Origin: JANXQG01 sp963719885
GTDB taxonomy: Bacteria > Planctomycetota > Planctomycetia > Pirellulales > Thermoguttaceae
Assembly: GCA_963719885.1 (NCBI GenBank)
Contig: CAVRDP010000010.1
Location: 1-64,000 of the forward strand
DNA: 64,000 bases
Direction of reading: 5' to 3'
Shown: piece by piece, positions 35,001-46,600 of the stretch
Layout of the letters: every line of letters starts with the position of its first letter
How positions within the stretch are numbered: the first letter of the stretch is position 1
Program-made: the position numbers and the translations under genes
Notes under the pieces: model-generated
The model's input: the letters and a program-made list of their open reading frames with translations, nothing else
Database searches by the model: none
What the model was told of the DNA's origin: nothing

Positions 35001-38000
35001 TCGGCAACGGCTTGGGTTCCAGCGGCAGCTACGCCCTCAGCAGCTCGGGACTGTTATCCACGTACGCGCTGTACCTGGGCTACTCCGGCAGCGGCGCGTT
35101 TACCCAATCCGGCGGGACGAACAACCTGGGCTCCGGCGGCCTTTACCTCGGCTACGACTCGGGTTCCAGCGGCAGCTACGCTCTCAACGGCGGATTACTT
35201 GCCGCCAACGGTGAAGAATACGTGGGCTACTCCGGCGGTGGCGCGTTTACCCAATCCGGCGGGACGAACGATCTTGGCTCTAGCTATTCCGATCTTTACC
35301 TGGGCTCCGCCGCGGGTTCCGGCAGCTACAACCTCAAGGGTTCGGGAGTGCTCTCCGCAGCCGATGAGTGGGTGGGCACTTACGGCCCGGGCACGTTCAG
35401 CCAGAGCGGTGGGACGAATATGGTGGCGGGCACATTCTCGCTCGGTTCGAGTGGAACGTATAATCTCAGCGGAGGGGCTTTGCTCGTGGCCGGCATCCAG
35501 GCCGACGGCGGCACTTTCGACTTTGGCGGCGGAACCCTCGTGGCGACCGCCGCGTTTTCCACCAGCCAAGGCATGACCTTGACCGGCAGCGGCGGCAACG
35601 GCACTATCAATACCAGCGGCAACCCGGTCACCCTTTCCGGTCTGTTAGCGGGTCCGGGCGGCCTGACCAAGGCCGGTAGCGGAACCTTGACCCTCTGCGA
35701 CAGCAACACCTACAGCGGCAACACGACCATTTCCGGCGGCATACTCCAGCTCGATTTCACCCAGCCGGTGGCGCCGACGAGCAACATCATCAACAACGCG
35801 ACCAATGCCTCTCCTTTGGTGTTGGGCGGCGGCAGTTTGGCGATCCAAGGCAGTCCCGGCACGACCAACAGCCAACAGTTCAACGGCCTGACGGTCGATC
35901 CGGGCAGTTCGGGCATCGTGCTGAGCGCGAGTTCATCGAACGCGCTGCTCTTGAGCGTGGGAACCATCAGCCGCAGCCCGGGCGGCACGCTCGATTTCAC
36001 GCTGCCCGCCGGCACGCAAAGCGCCACCAACGGCATTACTACCGCCACCGCGAATACCAACGGCATCCTCGGCGGCTATGCGACAGTCAGCGGGACCAGT
36101 TGGGCGACGGTCAGCGGTAGCAACGTCATTGCTTACAGCTCGACTTCCGCTAACTACGCCAGCGGCAATATTAACACGTTCGGTTCCAGCGGCACGGTGA
36201 ACCTGTCGCCTTCCGGTGCCCAGGGCCAAATCACTTCTGCCGAGTCGTTGTACACGTTGGACCTGACCAGCAGCGCCACCACGGCCGTGACGATGAACGC
36301 TACGGGCTCGCTGACGCTGCTGGGTGGCGGTCTGCTTGGCAACAGTAGCACTGCCAGTATCACGGGCGGCACGCTGGAAGGCTCATCCGGGGTTGGAGAA
36401 CTGATCGTGATTACGCCGCAAAACCTCACTATCAACAGCATCATCGCCAACAATGGCAGCACCGGGGCGCTGACCAAGGCCGGGACGGCCACGCTGACCC
36501 TTACCGGCAGCAACACCTACAGCGGCGCGACGACGATCGGCGCCGGAACCCTGCAGATCGGCAACGGTGGCGGCGGTGCTTCGATCGGCAGCACCAACGG
36601 CGTGCTCGACAATGGCAGCCTCGTTTTCAGTCACAGCGACAGTGTGACGTTCACCCCGCCCATCAGCGGCATCGGCAACCTGACCCAGGCCGGCGCGGCC
36701 GTTTTGATCTTGACCGGCAGCAACACGTACAGCGGCAGTACGACGATCTCCGGCGGCACGCTCCAAGTGGGCAACGGCACGAGCGGCGAGTTCCTGGGCA
36801 GCGCGACCGTCACCCTGAACAATAACACGGCGCTGGTTTTCAATCACGCCGACGCGCTGACCTACAGCGGTTCCATTCTTGGCGGCGGCAACTTGACGCA
36901 GACGGGCGCGGGCGTTCTGACCTTGCCGGGCGATAACACCTACAGCGGCAACACGACGGTCTCCGCCGGCACGTTGCAAATCGGCAACGGCACGAGCGGC
37001 GAGTTCCTGGGCAGCGGGAGCGTCAGCCTGAGCAATAGCGCCGCGCTGGTCTTCAATCACGCCGACGCGCTGGCCTACAGCGGTATCGTTAGCGGTACGG
37101 GCAGCCTGACGCAGACCGGCCCGGGAATTTTGACCCTTACGGGCAACAACAGCTACAGCGGCGGCACGACGATCTCCGCCGGCACGCTCCAGGTGGGCAA
37201 CGGCGGTGCGACGGGCAGCCTTCCCGTCAATCTCAATATTACGAACAACGCCGCGCTGGTTTACGACCTCTCCGGCAATCCGACCGTCGGCGGCATCATC
37301 AGCGGCTCGGGCAGCGTGACGCAGATGGGCACGGGAAACTTGGTCCTGACCGCTTCCAATAACTACAGCGGCGGCACGACGATCTCGGGCGGCACCCTGC
37401 AGGTCAGCGGCAGCGGCACCTTGGGCGCGGGTCCGGTGACCGACAACGGCATGCTGGTATTCAGCCTCTCCGGCACCCCGACGTACGCGGGTCTCATCGG
37501 CGGCGTTGGCAACTTGACGCAGATGGGCGCGGGCGTTCTGACCTTGCTGGGCGATAACACCTACAGCGGCAGCACGACGGTCTCCGCCGGCACGTTGCAA
37601 GTCGGCAACGGCACCAGCGGCGAGTTCCTGGGCAGCGCGACCGTCACCCTGAACAATAACACGGCGCTGGTTTTCAATCACGCCGAACTGCGCTGACCTA
37701 CAGCGGTTCCATTCTGGCGTCGGCAACTTGACCCAGACGGGCACGGGCGTTCTGACCTTGCCGGGCAGCAACACCTACAGCGGCAGCACGACGGTCTCCG
37801 CCGGCACGTTGCAAATCGGCAACGGCACGAGCGGCGAGTTCCTGGGCAGCGGGAGCGTCAGCCTGAGCAATAGCGCCGCGCTGGTCTTCAATCACGCCGA
37901 CTGCGCTGACCTACAGCGGGATCGTTAGCGGCGCCGGCAGCCTGACACAGACCGGCCCGGGAATTCTGATTCTTACGGGCAGCAACAACAGCTACAGCGG

Positions 38001-41000
38001 CGGCACGACGATCTCCGCCGGCACGCTCCAGGTGGGCAGCGGCACGACGGGCAGCCTTCCCGCCAATCTCAATGTTACGAACAACGCCGCGCTGGTTTAC
38101 GACCTCTCCGGCAACCCGACCTTCGGCGGCGTCATCAGCGGCTCGGGCGGCTTGACGCAGTCGGGCACGGGAACCTTGAGCCTGACCAATGCGAATACCT
38201 ACAGCGGCGGCACGATGATCTCCAGCGGCTCGCTCTCGTTGAACAACGCCAATGCCGTGCAAAACAGCACCGTGGCCGTCAACAACAATAATAGCCTGCT
38301 CTTCAATTCCAGCGGCGGCCCGACGTTCAACGTGGGCGGGCTTGCCGGCGGTGGCAACATCCTGCTTGCCGATAGCAGTGCCCTTACGCTCAGCGTCGGC
38401 CGCAACGGGACGAACACGACCTACAGCGGCGCGCTGAGCGGCACGGGCGGGCTGACCAAGACCGGATCGGGCATTCTGACGCTCGGCGGCGTCAGCAATA
38501 CTTACAGCGGCAGCACGACGCTCGCCGCGGGCGAATTGAGCATTTCCGCCAGCAACAATCTTTCCTCCAGTAGTCCTCTCGTGTTCAACGGCGGGATCTT
38601 GCAGGTCACCGGAACGGCCGTCACCAGCTTGGCGGGCTCGGTCAACTGGTCTTCGTTCAATGGCGGCTTTGACATTGCCAATGCGGCCGACGTGCTTACC
38701 TTGAGCAATTCCATGGGCGGCCCGGGAAGCCTGAGCAAGCTGGGCCCCGGCACGCTGCTCTTGACCGCTTCGAACGCCTACAGCGGTGGCACGACCATCT
38801 CGGCCGGCAGCTTGCAGGTCAGCGGCAGCGGCACCTTGGGCACGGGTCCGGTGACGGACAATAGTGCGCTGGTATTCAACCTCTCCGGCAACCCGACGTA
38901 CAGCGGCCTGATCGGCGGCATTGGCAGCCTGACGCAGGCCGGCACGGGCATTTTGAGCTTGCTGGGCGGCAACAGTTACAGCGGCGGCACGACGATCGCA
39001 AGCGGCTCGCTCTCCTTGAACAACGCCAATGCCGTGCAAAATAGCACCGTGACCGTCAACAACAATAATAGCCTGCTCTTCAGCGGCGGCACGATCACGA
39101 CATTCAACGTGGGCGGACTTGCCGGCGGCGGCAACATCCTGCTTGCCGATAGCAGTGCCCTTACGCTCAGCGTCGGCGGCAACGGGGCCAGCACGACCTA
39201 CAGCGGCGCGCTCAGCGGTACGGGCGGGCTGACCAAGACCGGTACGGGCATTCTGACCATCGCAGGCGGCAACACCTACAGCGGCAGCACGACGCTGACC
39301 GCGGGCGAATTGAGCATTTCCGCCAGCAACAATCTTTCCCCCAGTAGTCCTCTCGTGTTCAACGGCGGGATCTTGCAGGTCACCGGAACGGCCGTCACCA
39401 GCTTGGCGGGCTCGGTCAACTGGTCTTCGTTCAATGGCGGCTTTGACATCGCCAATGCGGCCGACGTGCTTACCTTGAGCAATTCCATCGGCGGCCCGGG
39501 AAGCCTGAGCAAGCTGGGCCCCGGCACGCTGCTCTTGACCGCTGCGAACGGCTATAGCGGTGGCACGACCATCTCGGCCGGCAGCTTGCAGGTCAGCGGC
39601 AGCGGCACCTTGGGCACGGGTCCGGTGGCAGACAACAGCACGCTGGTTTTCAACCTCTCCGGCAATACCACGTTCGCTCCGGTTATCGGCGGCAGCGGCA
39701 GCCTGACGCAGGCCGGCACGGGCATTCTCACGCTTACGGGCAGCAACACCTATGCAGGCGGCACGACGATCTCCGCCGGCACGCTGCAGGTGGGCAACGG
39801 CGCGAGCGGCGCCTCGATCGGCGGCACCAGCGGCGTGCTCGACAATGGCAGCGTCGTTTTCAACCACGGCGACAACGTGACGTTCTCTGTGGTCATCAGC
39901 GGCAGCGGCAGCCTGACACAGACCGGCGCCGGCATTCTGACCCTGCTAGGAAACAACGCCTACAGCGGCGGCACGACGGTCTCCGGCGGCACGCTGCAGG
40001 TGGGCAACGGCACGAGCGGCGAGTTCCTGGGCAGCCCGAGCGTCATCCTGAGCAATAGCGCGGCGCTGGTTTTCAATCACTCCGACGCGCTGACCTACAG
40101 CGGCGCCGTCAGCGGCAACGGCAGCCTGACGCAGACCGGCCCGAGCGTCCTGACGTTGTCGGGCAGCAACACGTACCTGGGCGGCACGACGGTCTCCGGC
40201 GGCGTGCTCCAGGTGGGCAACGGCACGAGCGGCGAGTTCCTGGGCAGCCCGAGCGTCAGCCTGAGCAATAGCGCAGCGCTGATTTTCAATCACTCCGACG
40301 CGGTGACCTACAGCGGTGCCGTCAGCGGCAACGGCGGCCTGACGCAGACCGGTCCGGGCCTTCTGACCTTGCTGGGCGGCAACACCTATAGCGGCGGCAC
40401 GACGATCTCGGCCGGCACGCTGCAGGTGGGCAACGGCGTTGTTTCCGGCAGCATCACGGGCAGCGTCCTCGACAACGCCTCGCTCCTAGCCAACTCCCCC
40501 AGCAACTGGATCCTTAACGGCCCGATCAGCGGCATCGGCGGCCTGACGCAAGCCGGCCCGGGCATCCTGACGCTGCTGGGCAGCGACACTTGCAACGGTG
40601 GCACGACGATCTCGGCCGGCTCGCTGCAGGTGGGCAACGGCGGGACGGCCGGATACCTGACGGGCAGCGTTGCTCTTGGAATCGCCGGGACGTTGGTGCT
40701 CGACCGCTCGGACAACCTGAGCATCAGCAACACGCTCACCGGCGCGGGCGGGCTGGTGAAGATGGGCAACGACACGGTGACGCTGACCGGCAACCTCTCC
40801 GGCTTTACGGGGCCGATCACCGTCGCCCAAGGCCAACTTGTCTTGCCCGCTGCCGCGGCCCCTGCGACAACGGCGACCTACGCGGCCAATAGCGGCGCCA
40901 CGCTGACGTTCCAAAACGCCACGTTCCCGATGAACGGCAGTTCGATTTACGCGATGTCCGGCGGGACGGTCCAGTATAACAACGCGACCGTCACCAATGC

Positions 41001-42009
41001 CTTCCTCTTCCCGTCGAATCTCGGCGCAAACACGGGCATGCAGCTCCTTTCCGGCTCGAACACCAATACCTTCAACGATGTGACCATCAATGCCGGAACC
41101 GCGGTCCAGCAGAACAGTCCGGCGGCGTTCACCAATGTGACCAACTATGGCACGATAAGCGGCAGCGGCGGACTCACGCTGGTCGGAGGGCAAAACGAGG
41201 GCGGGGGCACGATCACGCTGAGCGGCGCCAACAACGACTCGAGCTGGGGCAACGCGGGGACGATCACCATTCTCAGCGGTGGTCTGCTCAACAACCTCAA
41301 TAGCAACCTGACGAGCTGGGGCGGCGGCCAGATTACGATCAACTCCGGCGGCACGCTCAATGCCGATAGCGCCTCCCAAGGCGCGACGCTGAACCTCCAG
41401 GACAGCCTGGTGGTCAACAACGGCACGATCGTCGGTACAACCAATGTCGGCTACGGCGCAACGCTCATGGGGTCCGGAACTGCCGGCACGATCTATGTCT
41501 CTTACGGCGGCACGCTTGCCGTTTCTGGCAGCGGCATGCAATCGCCGGGCGTGGTAGTCGACGATGGCACGATTTCGGGTAAGGGCCTCCTTACGCCGGC
41601 CGTCACGATCAGCACGACCGCGATCGTTACGCCCAGTTCCAGCGCCACCTTGACGCTTGCGGACAATCTATCCGGGGCCGGTCAGTTGCTCGAGACGGGA
41701 AATGGCCAACTGATTCTCAGCGGCACCAACGACTATAGCGGCGGTACGACGGTCATATCAGGCACGATGTGCGTGACGGAGTCCAGCGCCCTACCCGCCG
41801 GAACCCGCTTGATCATCGGCGCCGGCGGGGTGTTCATCTTCGATCCCACGGTGGCTGGGGCGCCGCCTGAGGACTCATCGCGGACGGCGTCGCCTGCTGC
41901 GGGGGTTGCGGCAGTTCCCGAACCGGGAGCCCTGGCGCTGTTGAGCGCAGCCCTTTGGAGTGCGGCGATTTATCGCCGCTTTCGGCGGCGGTCGAAGACC
42001 GCATGGTAG
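32098..42009 (+). CDS. giant autotransporter-type beta-strand-repeat protein with PEP-CTERM tail (multiply frameshifted)
   Basis: Reconstructed as one 9.9-kb gene encoding about 3,300 residues, exported and probably surface-anchored. A signal peptide (TVRFALAAAAMLLVAASQVQ) is followed by DENWSLPLGQSGDWSLAANW. The first third has about 38-residue repeats of the form LYLGxNAGSSGSYTLSGxG, LLSAxxEYVGNSGxGTFxQ and SGGTNN (about 32620-35440). The rest has autotransporter-associated beta-strand (PATR) repeats such as GNTYSGGTTISAGTLQVGNG. The tail is VPEPGALALLSAALW plus a basic end, a PEP-CTERM signal for exosortase processing. Frame changes are needed at about 32215, 32607, 34272, 37687, 37710 and 37900. 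In each case the next frame continues the same repeat, so the product was once contiguous. Repetition makes mis-assembly likely. There is no autotransporter barrel. Confidence 0.78.
32158..32218. repeat. GGGCGGGCTTCAGCCCA-type palindrome in the signal-peptide region
   Basis: CCTAGGGCGGGCTTCAGCCC at 32159-32178 and TGGTGGGCTAAG...GCACCCTAC at 32193-32217 pair imperfectly. The ends recall the GTAGGGTGGGAC family. It lies between the initiating ATG (32098) and the hydrophobic core of the signal peptide, and the two are out of frame with each other as sequenced. Confidence 0.6.
38150..39700 (+). repeat. near-identical 0.78-kb tandem duplication in the repeat gene
   Basis: The block starting around 38190 (SLSLNNANAVQNSTVAVNNN, then SNNLSSSSPLVFNGGILQVT and LAGSVNWSSFNGGFDIANA) recurs about 774-777 bp later with only scattered changes. 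For example, GAACAACGCC is at 38241 and 39018, and GCGGGCGAATTGAG at 38527 and 39301. A second long repeat of about 834 bp links about 36780 and about 37614. Confidence 0.8.
41914..42009 (+). other. PEP-CTERM sorting signal
   Basis: C-terminal 31 codons of the repeat protein: VPEPGALALLSAALW forms the VPEP motif plus hydrophobic helix, followed by the basic cluster YRRFRRRSK. This is the established recognition signal for exosortase/EpsH-type enzymes. No exosortase gene is in the window. Confidence 0.85.
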
Positions 42010-42025
42010 GACCAGATCGCTCATG

Positions 42026-42147
42026 GGTACATGGTGCCCGACATGGTGCCCGACCGCTTTTCAGGACGCGAAGCCTATCGTAAGACGCGGAACCTGTCGT
42101 GCTGGATGCCATTCTGAAAAGTGCGACCCGGCAACGCCCGGTTCCCG
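42026..42147. repeat. ATGGTGCCCGAC direct repeat and partial palindrome
   Basis: ATGGTGCCCGAC is repeated at 42031-42042 and 42043-42054, and GACCCGGCAACGCCCGG follows at 42124-42140. The first recalls CATGGCGCCCGACATCGTG in the GspJ-like leader at 29765. These sit in the gap before the CCA-adding enzyme. A TACAAT box at 42171-42176 may be its -10 element, but no convincing -35 was seen. Confidence 0.45.
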
Positions 42148-42188
42148 AACTTCCGCACTCCAAATTGTGTTACAATTCTGTTACCACC

Positions 42189-43433
42189 ATGATCGATCCG
42201 GAACAACAACGGCATTTTGCCGTGGGCGTGCTTCGCCAACTCCGCACGGCCGGTTTCGAGGCCTATTGGGCCGGCGGCTGCGTCCGCGATGAACTGCTGG
42301 GCCGCACTCCCAAGGACTACGACGTGGCGACCAGCGCCACGCCGCCGGAAATCCGCGCGCTGTTCGGCAACCGGCGGACCCTGCCGCTGGGCGCCGCCTT
42401 CGGCGTGATTACCGTCTTGGGGCCGCAGCCGGCGGGCATGATCGAAGTCGCCACTTTCCGCCAGGATGCCGCATATAGCGACGGCCGCCGTCCCGATCAC
42501 GTCACCTTCAGTTCTGCCCGCGAAGACGCCGCACGACGCGATTTCACCATCAACGGCATGTTCTTCGACCCCATCGACGGGAAGGTGATCGACTTCGTCG
42601 GCGGGCAGCAGGACTTGCAGGACCGCTTGATCCGGGCGATCGGTCCGCCGCGATTACGAATCGATGAAGACAAGCTGCGGATGCTCCGCGCGGTCCGCTT
42701 TGCCGCCGTGTTCGGCTTTTCGATCGATGCGGAAACGGCCGCCGCGATCCGCGGTATGGCCGGCCAGATCACGGTCGTCAGCCCCGAACGGATCGCCATG
42801 GAAATGCGCCGCGTATTGACCGAGCCAGGCCGGGTACAGGGGGTCCGCCTATTGGTCGAGTTGGGTCTGGCCGAGGCCGTACTGCCGGAGATCGTGCCGG
42901 GCGACGAAACATCGCAGGCCCGGGTCGAGCACGCGCTGGGCGTCCTAGGGCGACTGCAAACGCCGGGCTTTCCCTTGGCCCTGGCGGCCCTGTTGGCCCA
43001 GCAGGCCAATGCGGCGACGGTGGGCGAGGTGGGCCTCCGCTGGAAGCTAGCGAACAAAGAGACCGACGAAGCGGCCTGGCTGCTCGAACATCGCGAGGCG
43101 TTGACGGGAGCCCGCTCGATGCGCTGGTCGAAGTTGCAGCCCGTGCTCGCGCATCCCTGGGCCGAATCCTTGGTGGCACTGCACGAAGCCTTGTCGCCGA
43201 ATGGGCCGGACGAAGCGGCGTACTGCCGTGAACTGTTGGCCCAACCGCGCGAGAAGCTCGATCCGCCGCCGCTGCTGACCGGCGATGATCTCCGCAAGCT
43301 CGGCCTTCGGCCCGGCCCCAAGTTCAAGAACATCCTGCAAGCCGTTCGTGACGCACAGCTTGACGGAGAGATCCAGACGTACGAGGAGGCGATAGAGCTG
43401 GTGAAGAACCTGGCCAAGGAAATAGGTGCGTAG
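42189..43433 (+). CDS. cca: CCA tRNA nucleotidyltransferase / poly(A) polymerase family
   Basis: About 414 residues from ATG 42189; the upstream open frame to 42099 runs through repeat sequence. The class II nucleotidyltransferase signature WAGGCVRDELLGRTPKDYDV lies at about 27-46, with the metal-binding DxD within it. It is followed by FGVITV, then ARRDFTINGMFFDPIDGKVI and RLRIDEDKLRMLRAVRFAA, the nucleotide-recognition region. The helical C-terminal domain ends in PPPLLTGDDLRKLGLRPGPK. The enzyme adds or repairs the 3'-CCA of tRNA. It could instead be a poly(A) polymerase of the same family, which sequence alone does not separate. A small coiled-coil gene follows after 32 bases. Confidence 0.92.
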   Translation: MIDPEQQRHFAVGVLRQLRTAGFEAYWAGGCVRDELLGRTPKDYDVATSATPPEIRALFGNRRTLPLGAAFGVITVLGPQPAGMIEVATFRQDAAYSDGRRPDHVTFSSAREDAARRDFTINGMFFDPIDGKVIDFVGGQQDLQDRLIRAIGPPRLRIDEDKLRMLRAVRFAAVFGFSIDAETAAAIRGMAGQITVVSPERIAMEMRRVLTEPGRVQGVRLLVELGLAEAVLPEIVPGDETSQARVEHALGVLGRLQTPGFPLALAALLAQQANAATVGEVGLRWKLANKETDEAAWLLEHREALTGARSMRWSKLQPVLAHPWAESLVALHEALSPNGPDEAAYCRELLAQPREKLDPPPLLTGDDLRKLGLRPGPKFKNILQAVRDAQLDGEIQTYEEAIELVKNLAKEIGA

Positions 43434-43465
43434 CAACAACATTCAACATCCTGCGGAACCCTATC

Positions 43466-43633
43466 ATGGACAAGAAAGCAAAGAAGCGGATCGACGTTCT
43501 CAACACGCGGATCACCACCCTGCGGCAGCAGTTGGCCGGCGCCCGCAAGCAGATGGACGATCCCGATGAAGTGAAGAACCTCGAAAAACAGCTCGCCGCC
43601 GCCGAAGCGGAATTGGCGAAAGTCAAGGAGTGA
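43466..43633 (+). CDS. small charged coiled-coil protein
   Basis: A 55-residue protein from ATG 43466 to TGA 43631-43633. It is entirely helical and charged: KKAKKRIDVLNTRITTLRQQ, then a DDPDE turn, then KNLEKQLAAAEAELAKVKE. It probably forms a helical hairpin or antiparallel coiled coil. It is below the length that simple gene finders report, but the codon pattern is clean and it follows cca closely on the same strand. Function unknown; no family is claimed. Confidence 0.7.
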   Translation: MDKKAKKRIDVLNTRITTLRQQLAGARKQMDDPDEVKNLEKQLAAAEAELAKVKE

Positions 43634-43670
43634 ATTCACTTTCGTCGCTACGCGACGGAAATGCTTCGGC

Positions 43671-46600
43671 CTACCGTTCTTCACGCAAGGCGGGCAGGAT
43701 CGGCGTTCGCAACACGCCGCGCGTGGCTGCGAAGCTGGCGGCAAGACCGGCGACGAGGACCGACGCGAAAATGGCGGCGAGCATCGCTAACGGTACGGCG
43801 GCGCCGCGGCCGACGAGGTGCGGCACGACGGCCACCAGCGCGGAGAGAAGGCCCACGCCGAGCCCGAGCAAAAGGAGCAAGACGTTCTCCAGTGCCACGA
43901 GGATGGCCAACATGCGGGCGGGGAAACCGGCGGCGCGGAGCAGGGCCAACTCGCCCCGCCGCTCCAAGACGTTCCGCCATTGCACGACGGCCAGCCCGAT
44001 GGTGCCCAGCAAGAGCCCCAGCCCGCCGAGACTCTGGAACGTGGCAAGATACGTGTTTTGCACGGCGGCCAAGGTGCTGAGCCGCTCGACCGTCGTTTCG
44101 GAAGCGAAGCCGTAGTCGCCCAGCTTCTGCTGCAAGGCCTGCTGGACCGCGGTTGCCTCGCCCGGCGGGGTCTCGATCAGAAAATAACGGTAGCCGACTG
44201 CGTCCGGATCGTAACGATGGAGATCGTCTTCGCCCACCAACAGGTCGCCCTGGAAGATGCTGTCGCTGAGCAGCCCGGCGACTTGAAGATCGAGCGGACG
44301 ATCGTGGGCGTCGTGGATGGTGAAGTGCTGGCCGCGACCGTTCCAAAGATCGAGGGCGTAGTTGGCGGTCGTCTGATCGAGCACGACGGGCATCGCCCCT
44401 TCGTCTTGTCCTCGGCCTCGCGGCGCATCGGGGGCCAGCAGTTGCCAGGGGTTGGGCATCTCCGGCGCGTTGGCCCAAGAGAAGCCGTCACGAGCGATGA
44501 ATTTGGGAGGCACGCCCAGCAATCGCGGCTGCCGCGGTTGATAGAGGTTCAAGCAGCTTGCCTCGTCGCCCGATTTGACGCGGAATGCATAGAAATGGCA
44601 CTTGGCCAGCAGGTCCTCTTGTTCGGGCTCGAAGCCGATCTCTTTTCGGCCCTGGGGCGTATCGAGATCGAGGTGGATCGGCAACTGGCTCTGGCCGATA
44701 AGGGTAAAGCCGCCGTTGCCGCTAGCGCGATCGGCGGCCTGCCGGGCGGGATCGACGCGGAATACGCTCACGGCTGCAATCAAGAAGCAGGCCGAGGCCG
44801 TCAGGCCGATGGCCAGGGCGCTGCGGCCGGGGTTCCGGGCCGCATTGCGACGGGCCATGCGGAGCAGGTTGCCTCGCCCACGGGCCACGGCCGGCCCGGT
44901 CGCGCCGCGGCGGAGTTGCAAGTAGACCAGCGTCAAGAGCGAGACCAGCGCGAGAGAGCCCGCCCCGAAGAAGGCGCCGACCTGGGCTTCGTCGCTGAGC
45001 TTCACGAACAAGAGAAGAACGGCGGGAGCGAGGGCAAGAGCGAGCAGGGAGCAGGGAGCGAGAAGCGGGGTTGTAGGGTGTGGTCGAGTGCAACGAAGCC
45101 CCACCGAGAATCGCGCAAAAATGGTGGGTCTGCGCTGCGCTTGACCACACCCTACTCGGGCCTCTCCCGCCAACAACCGCCGCGGCGAAATTCGGCCTAT
45201 GCGACGGACGGCAAGCCAGATGGCCGCCAGGGCCATCAAGAGGCCGCTGGCGAAACCGATTGCCGGGCTTTGCCAGGAAACGTGCAGCGTGAGAAAGGGC
45301 GTACCGATGGCCGGCAACCACCAGGTCCGCAGTCCGAAGAGCATGATCGCCGCATAGCCCACTCCGGCCAGCGTGCCGATCAGGCTGCCGGCGATGGCCA
45401 CTAACAGACCTTCGCCCGCCAGAAGTCGCGTGATCTGTCGGGGACGAAAGCCGAGGGCCAAGAGCAGTCCCACGTGCTTGGCCCGTTGTTCGATCCCCAG
45501 GCGGAACAAGAGCACGACGAGCATCACCGCCGCGGCAATCACGAAGAAGCTGAAGGCCAGGAAGAGCAGGCCGAATGGCGTCGTGCCGGTGGCGGCCTTC
45601 AGGGCCTGGGCCTTGATCGGCCGGAAAACGAATCCCTGCTGTTCCGGGTCGAGATCGACTCGCTGGGCAAGCATCGCGGCCGTAGTCTCCGCCGTTTTTC
45701 CCGCCGGGAGCCGAATCCGCAGCGCGGTCGTTTGCCCAAAACGACTCGCCCATAACCGCCGGCCGGTGGCCAGCGAGACGAACGCCTTGGGCGTGGCGCC
45801 GTACTTGGTCCAGTATTTGTCGTCGTCCGGCTTGATCCGTTTCCGCTGGATCTCGAAAGGCAGGTCCCAGTCTTCAATCGCATTCCTGTCGGTCAGGCCG
45901 CGAACGGTCGGCGTGAGGTCCTTGTCGGTGGCCGCGCCTTCGAGCTTCACGATCGCCACGAGTTGAAGATCGACCGAGCGTTCGGGAGGAGTCCTGACGT
46001 GGCTCTCGGGCTCGAAGAACGTGACGCGGATCGAGTCGCCCACGCGGGCCTTCAATCGCTCGGCCGCCCAGGAGTTCAAGGCAATTTGCTTGTCGCCAAG
46101 CTTGGGTATGGGCGAGCCGTCGGTGGAAAGGAACGGACCGAACGGCGGCTGGTCCTGAAAATCGACCGCCGTGATGGTCGAATAGGGTATTTCAAGGTTG
46201 CCGCGGGCGATGGTGTTGGCCAGATAGGTCAAGGTCGGCTGTACGTCGAGCCCGTCAAGCTGTTCGAGTATCTCTTGCTCGACGGCCGGCGCGAAGATCA
46301 TCCGGTCGGTTGTGACGTTGACATAGCCCCGCGGCGATGGCTCGACGCGGATGCCGTAGTCGGCCACTTGCGGATGCCAGATCGAGCCGGGCGGCGGGGT
46401 GGAGCGGAGGATCGCGTTCACTCGGCCGATCTCCTTGAGCTGCTTCTGCAAAGCCGCCAGTGAAACGTAGACGTTGCGGGGCACCCGTTGATTGGGCCGC
46501 AGGCCGAAGCGGCCCAGCCCTTCGGCCGGAATGATTCCGGCAACCTTCAGCGGCATGGTATCGACCGAAACCTGTTTGCGGCCGAAGGCACTTTCCGCAG

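Noticed and set aside
36383..37774. Separate short genes for each frame segment of the repeat protein
   Set aside because: Each segment continues the same repeat pattern as the last, with one signal peptide and one PEP-CTERM tail, so one disrupted gene is more plausible than several.
37888..39867. 659-residue and similar minus-strand frames under the giant repeat gene
   Set aside because: They arise because the repetitive GC-rich gene is stop-free in several frames; their repeats mirror the PATR repeats.
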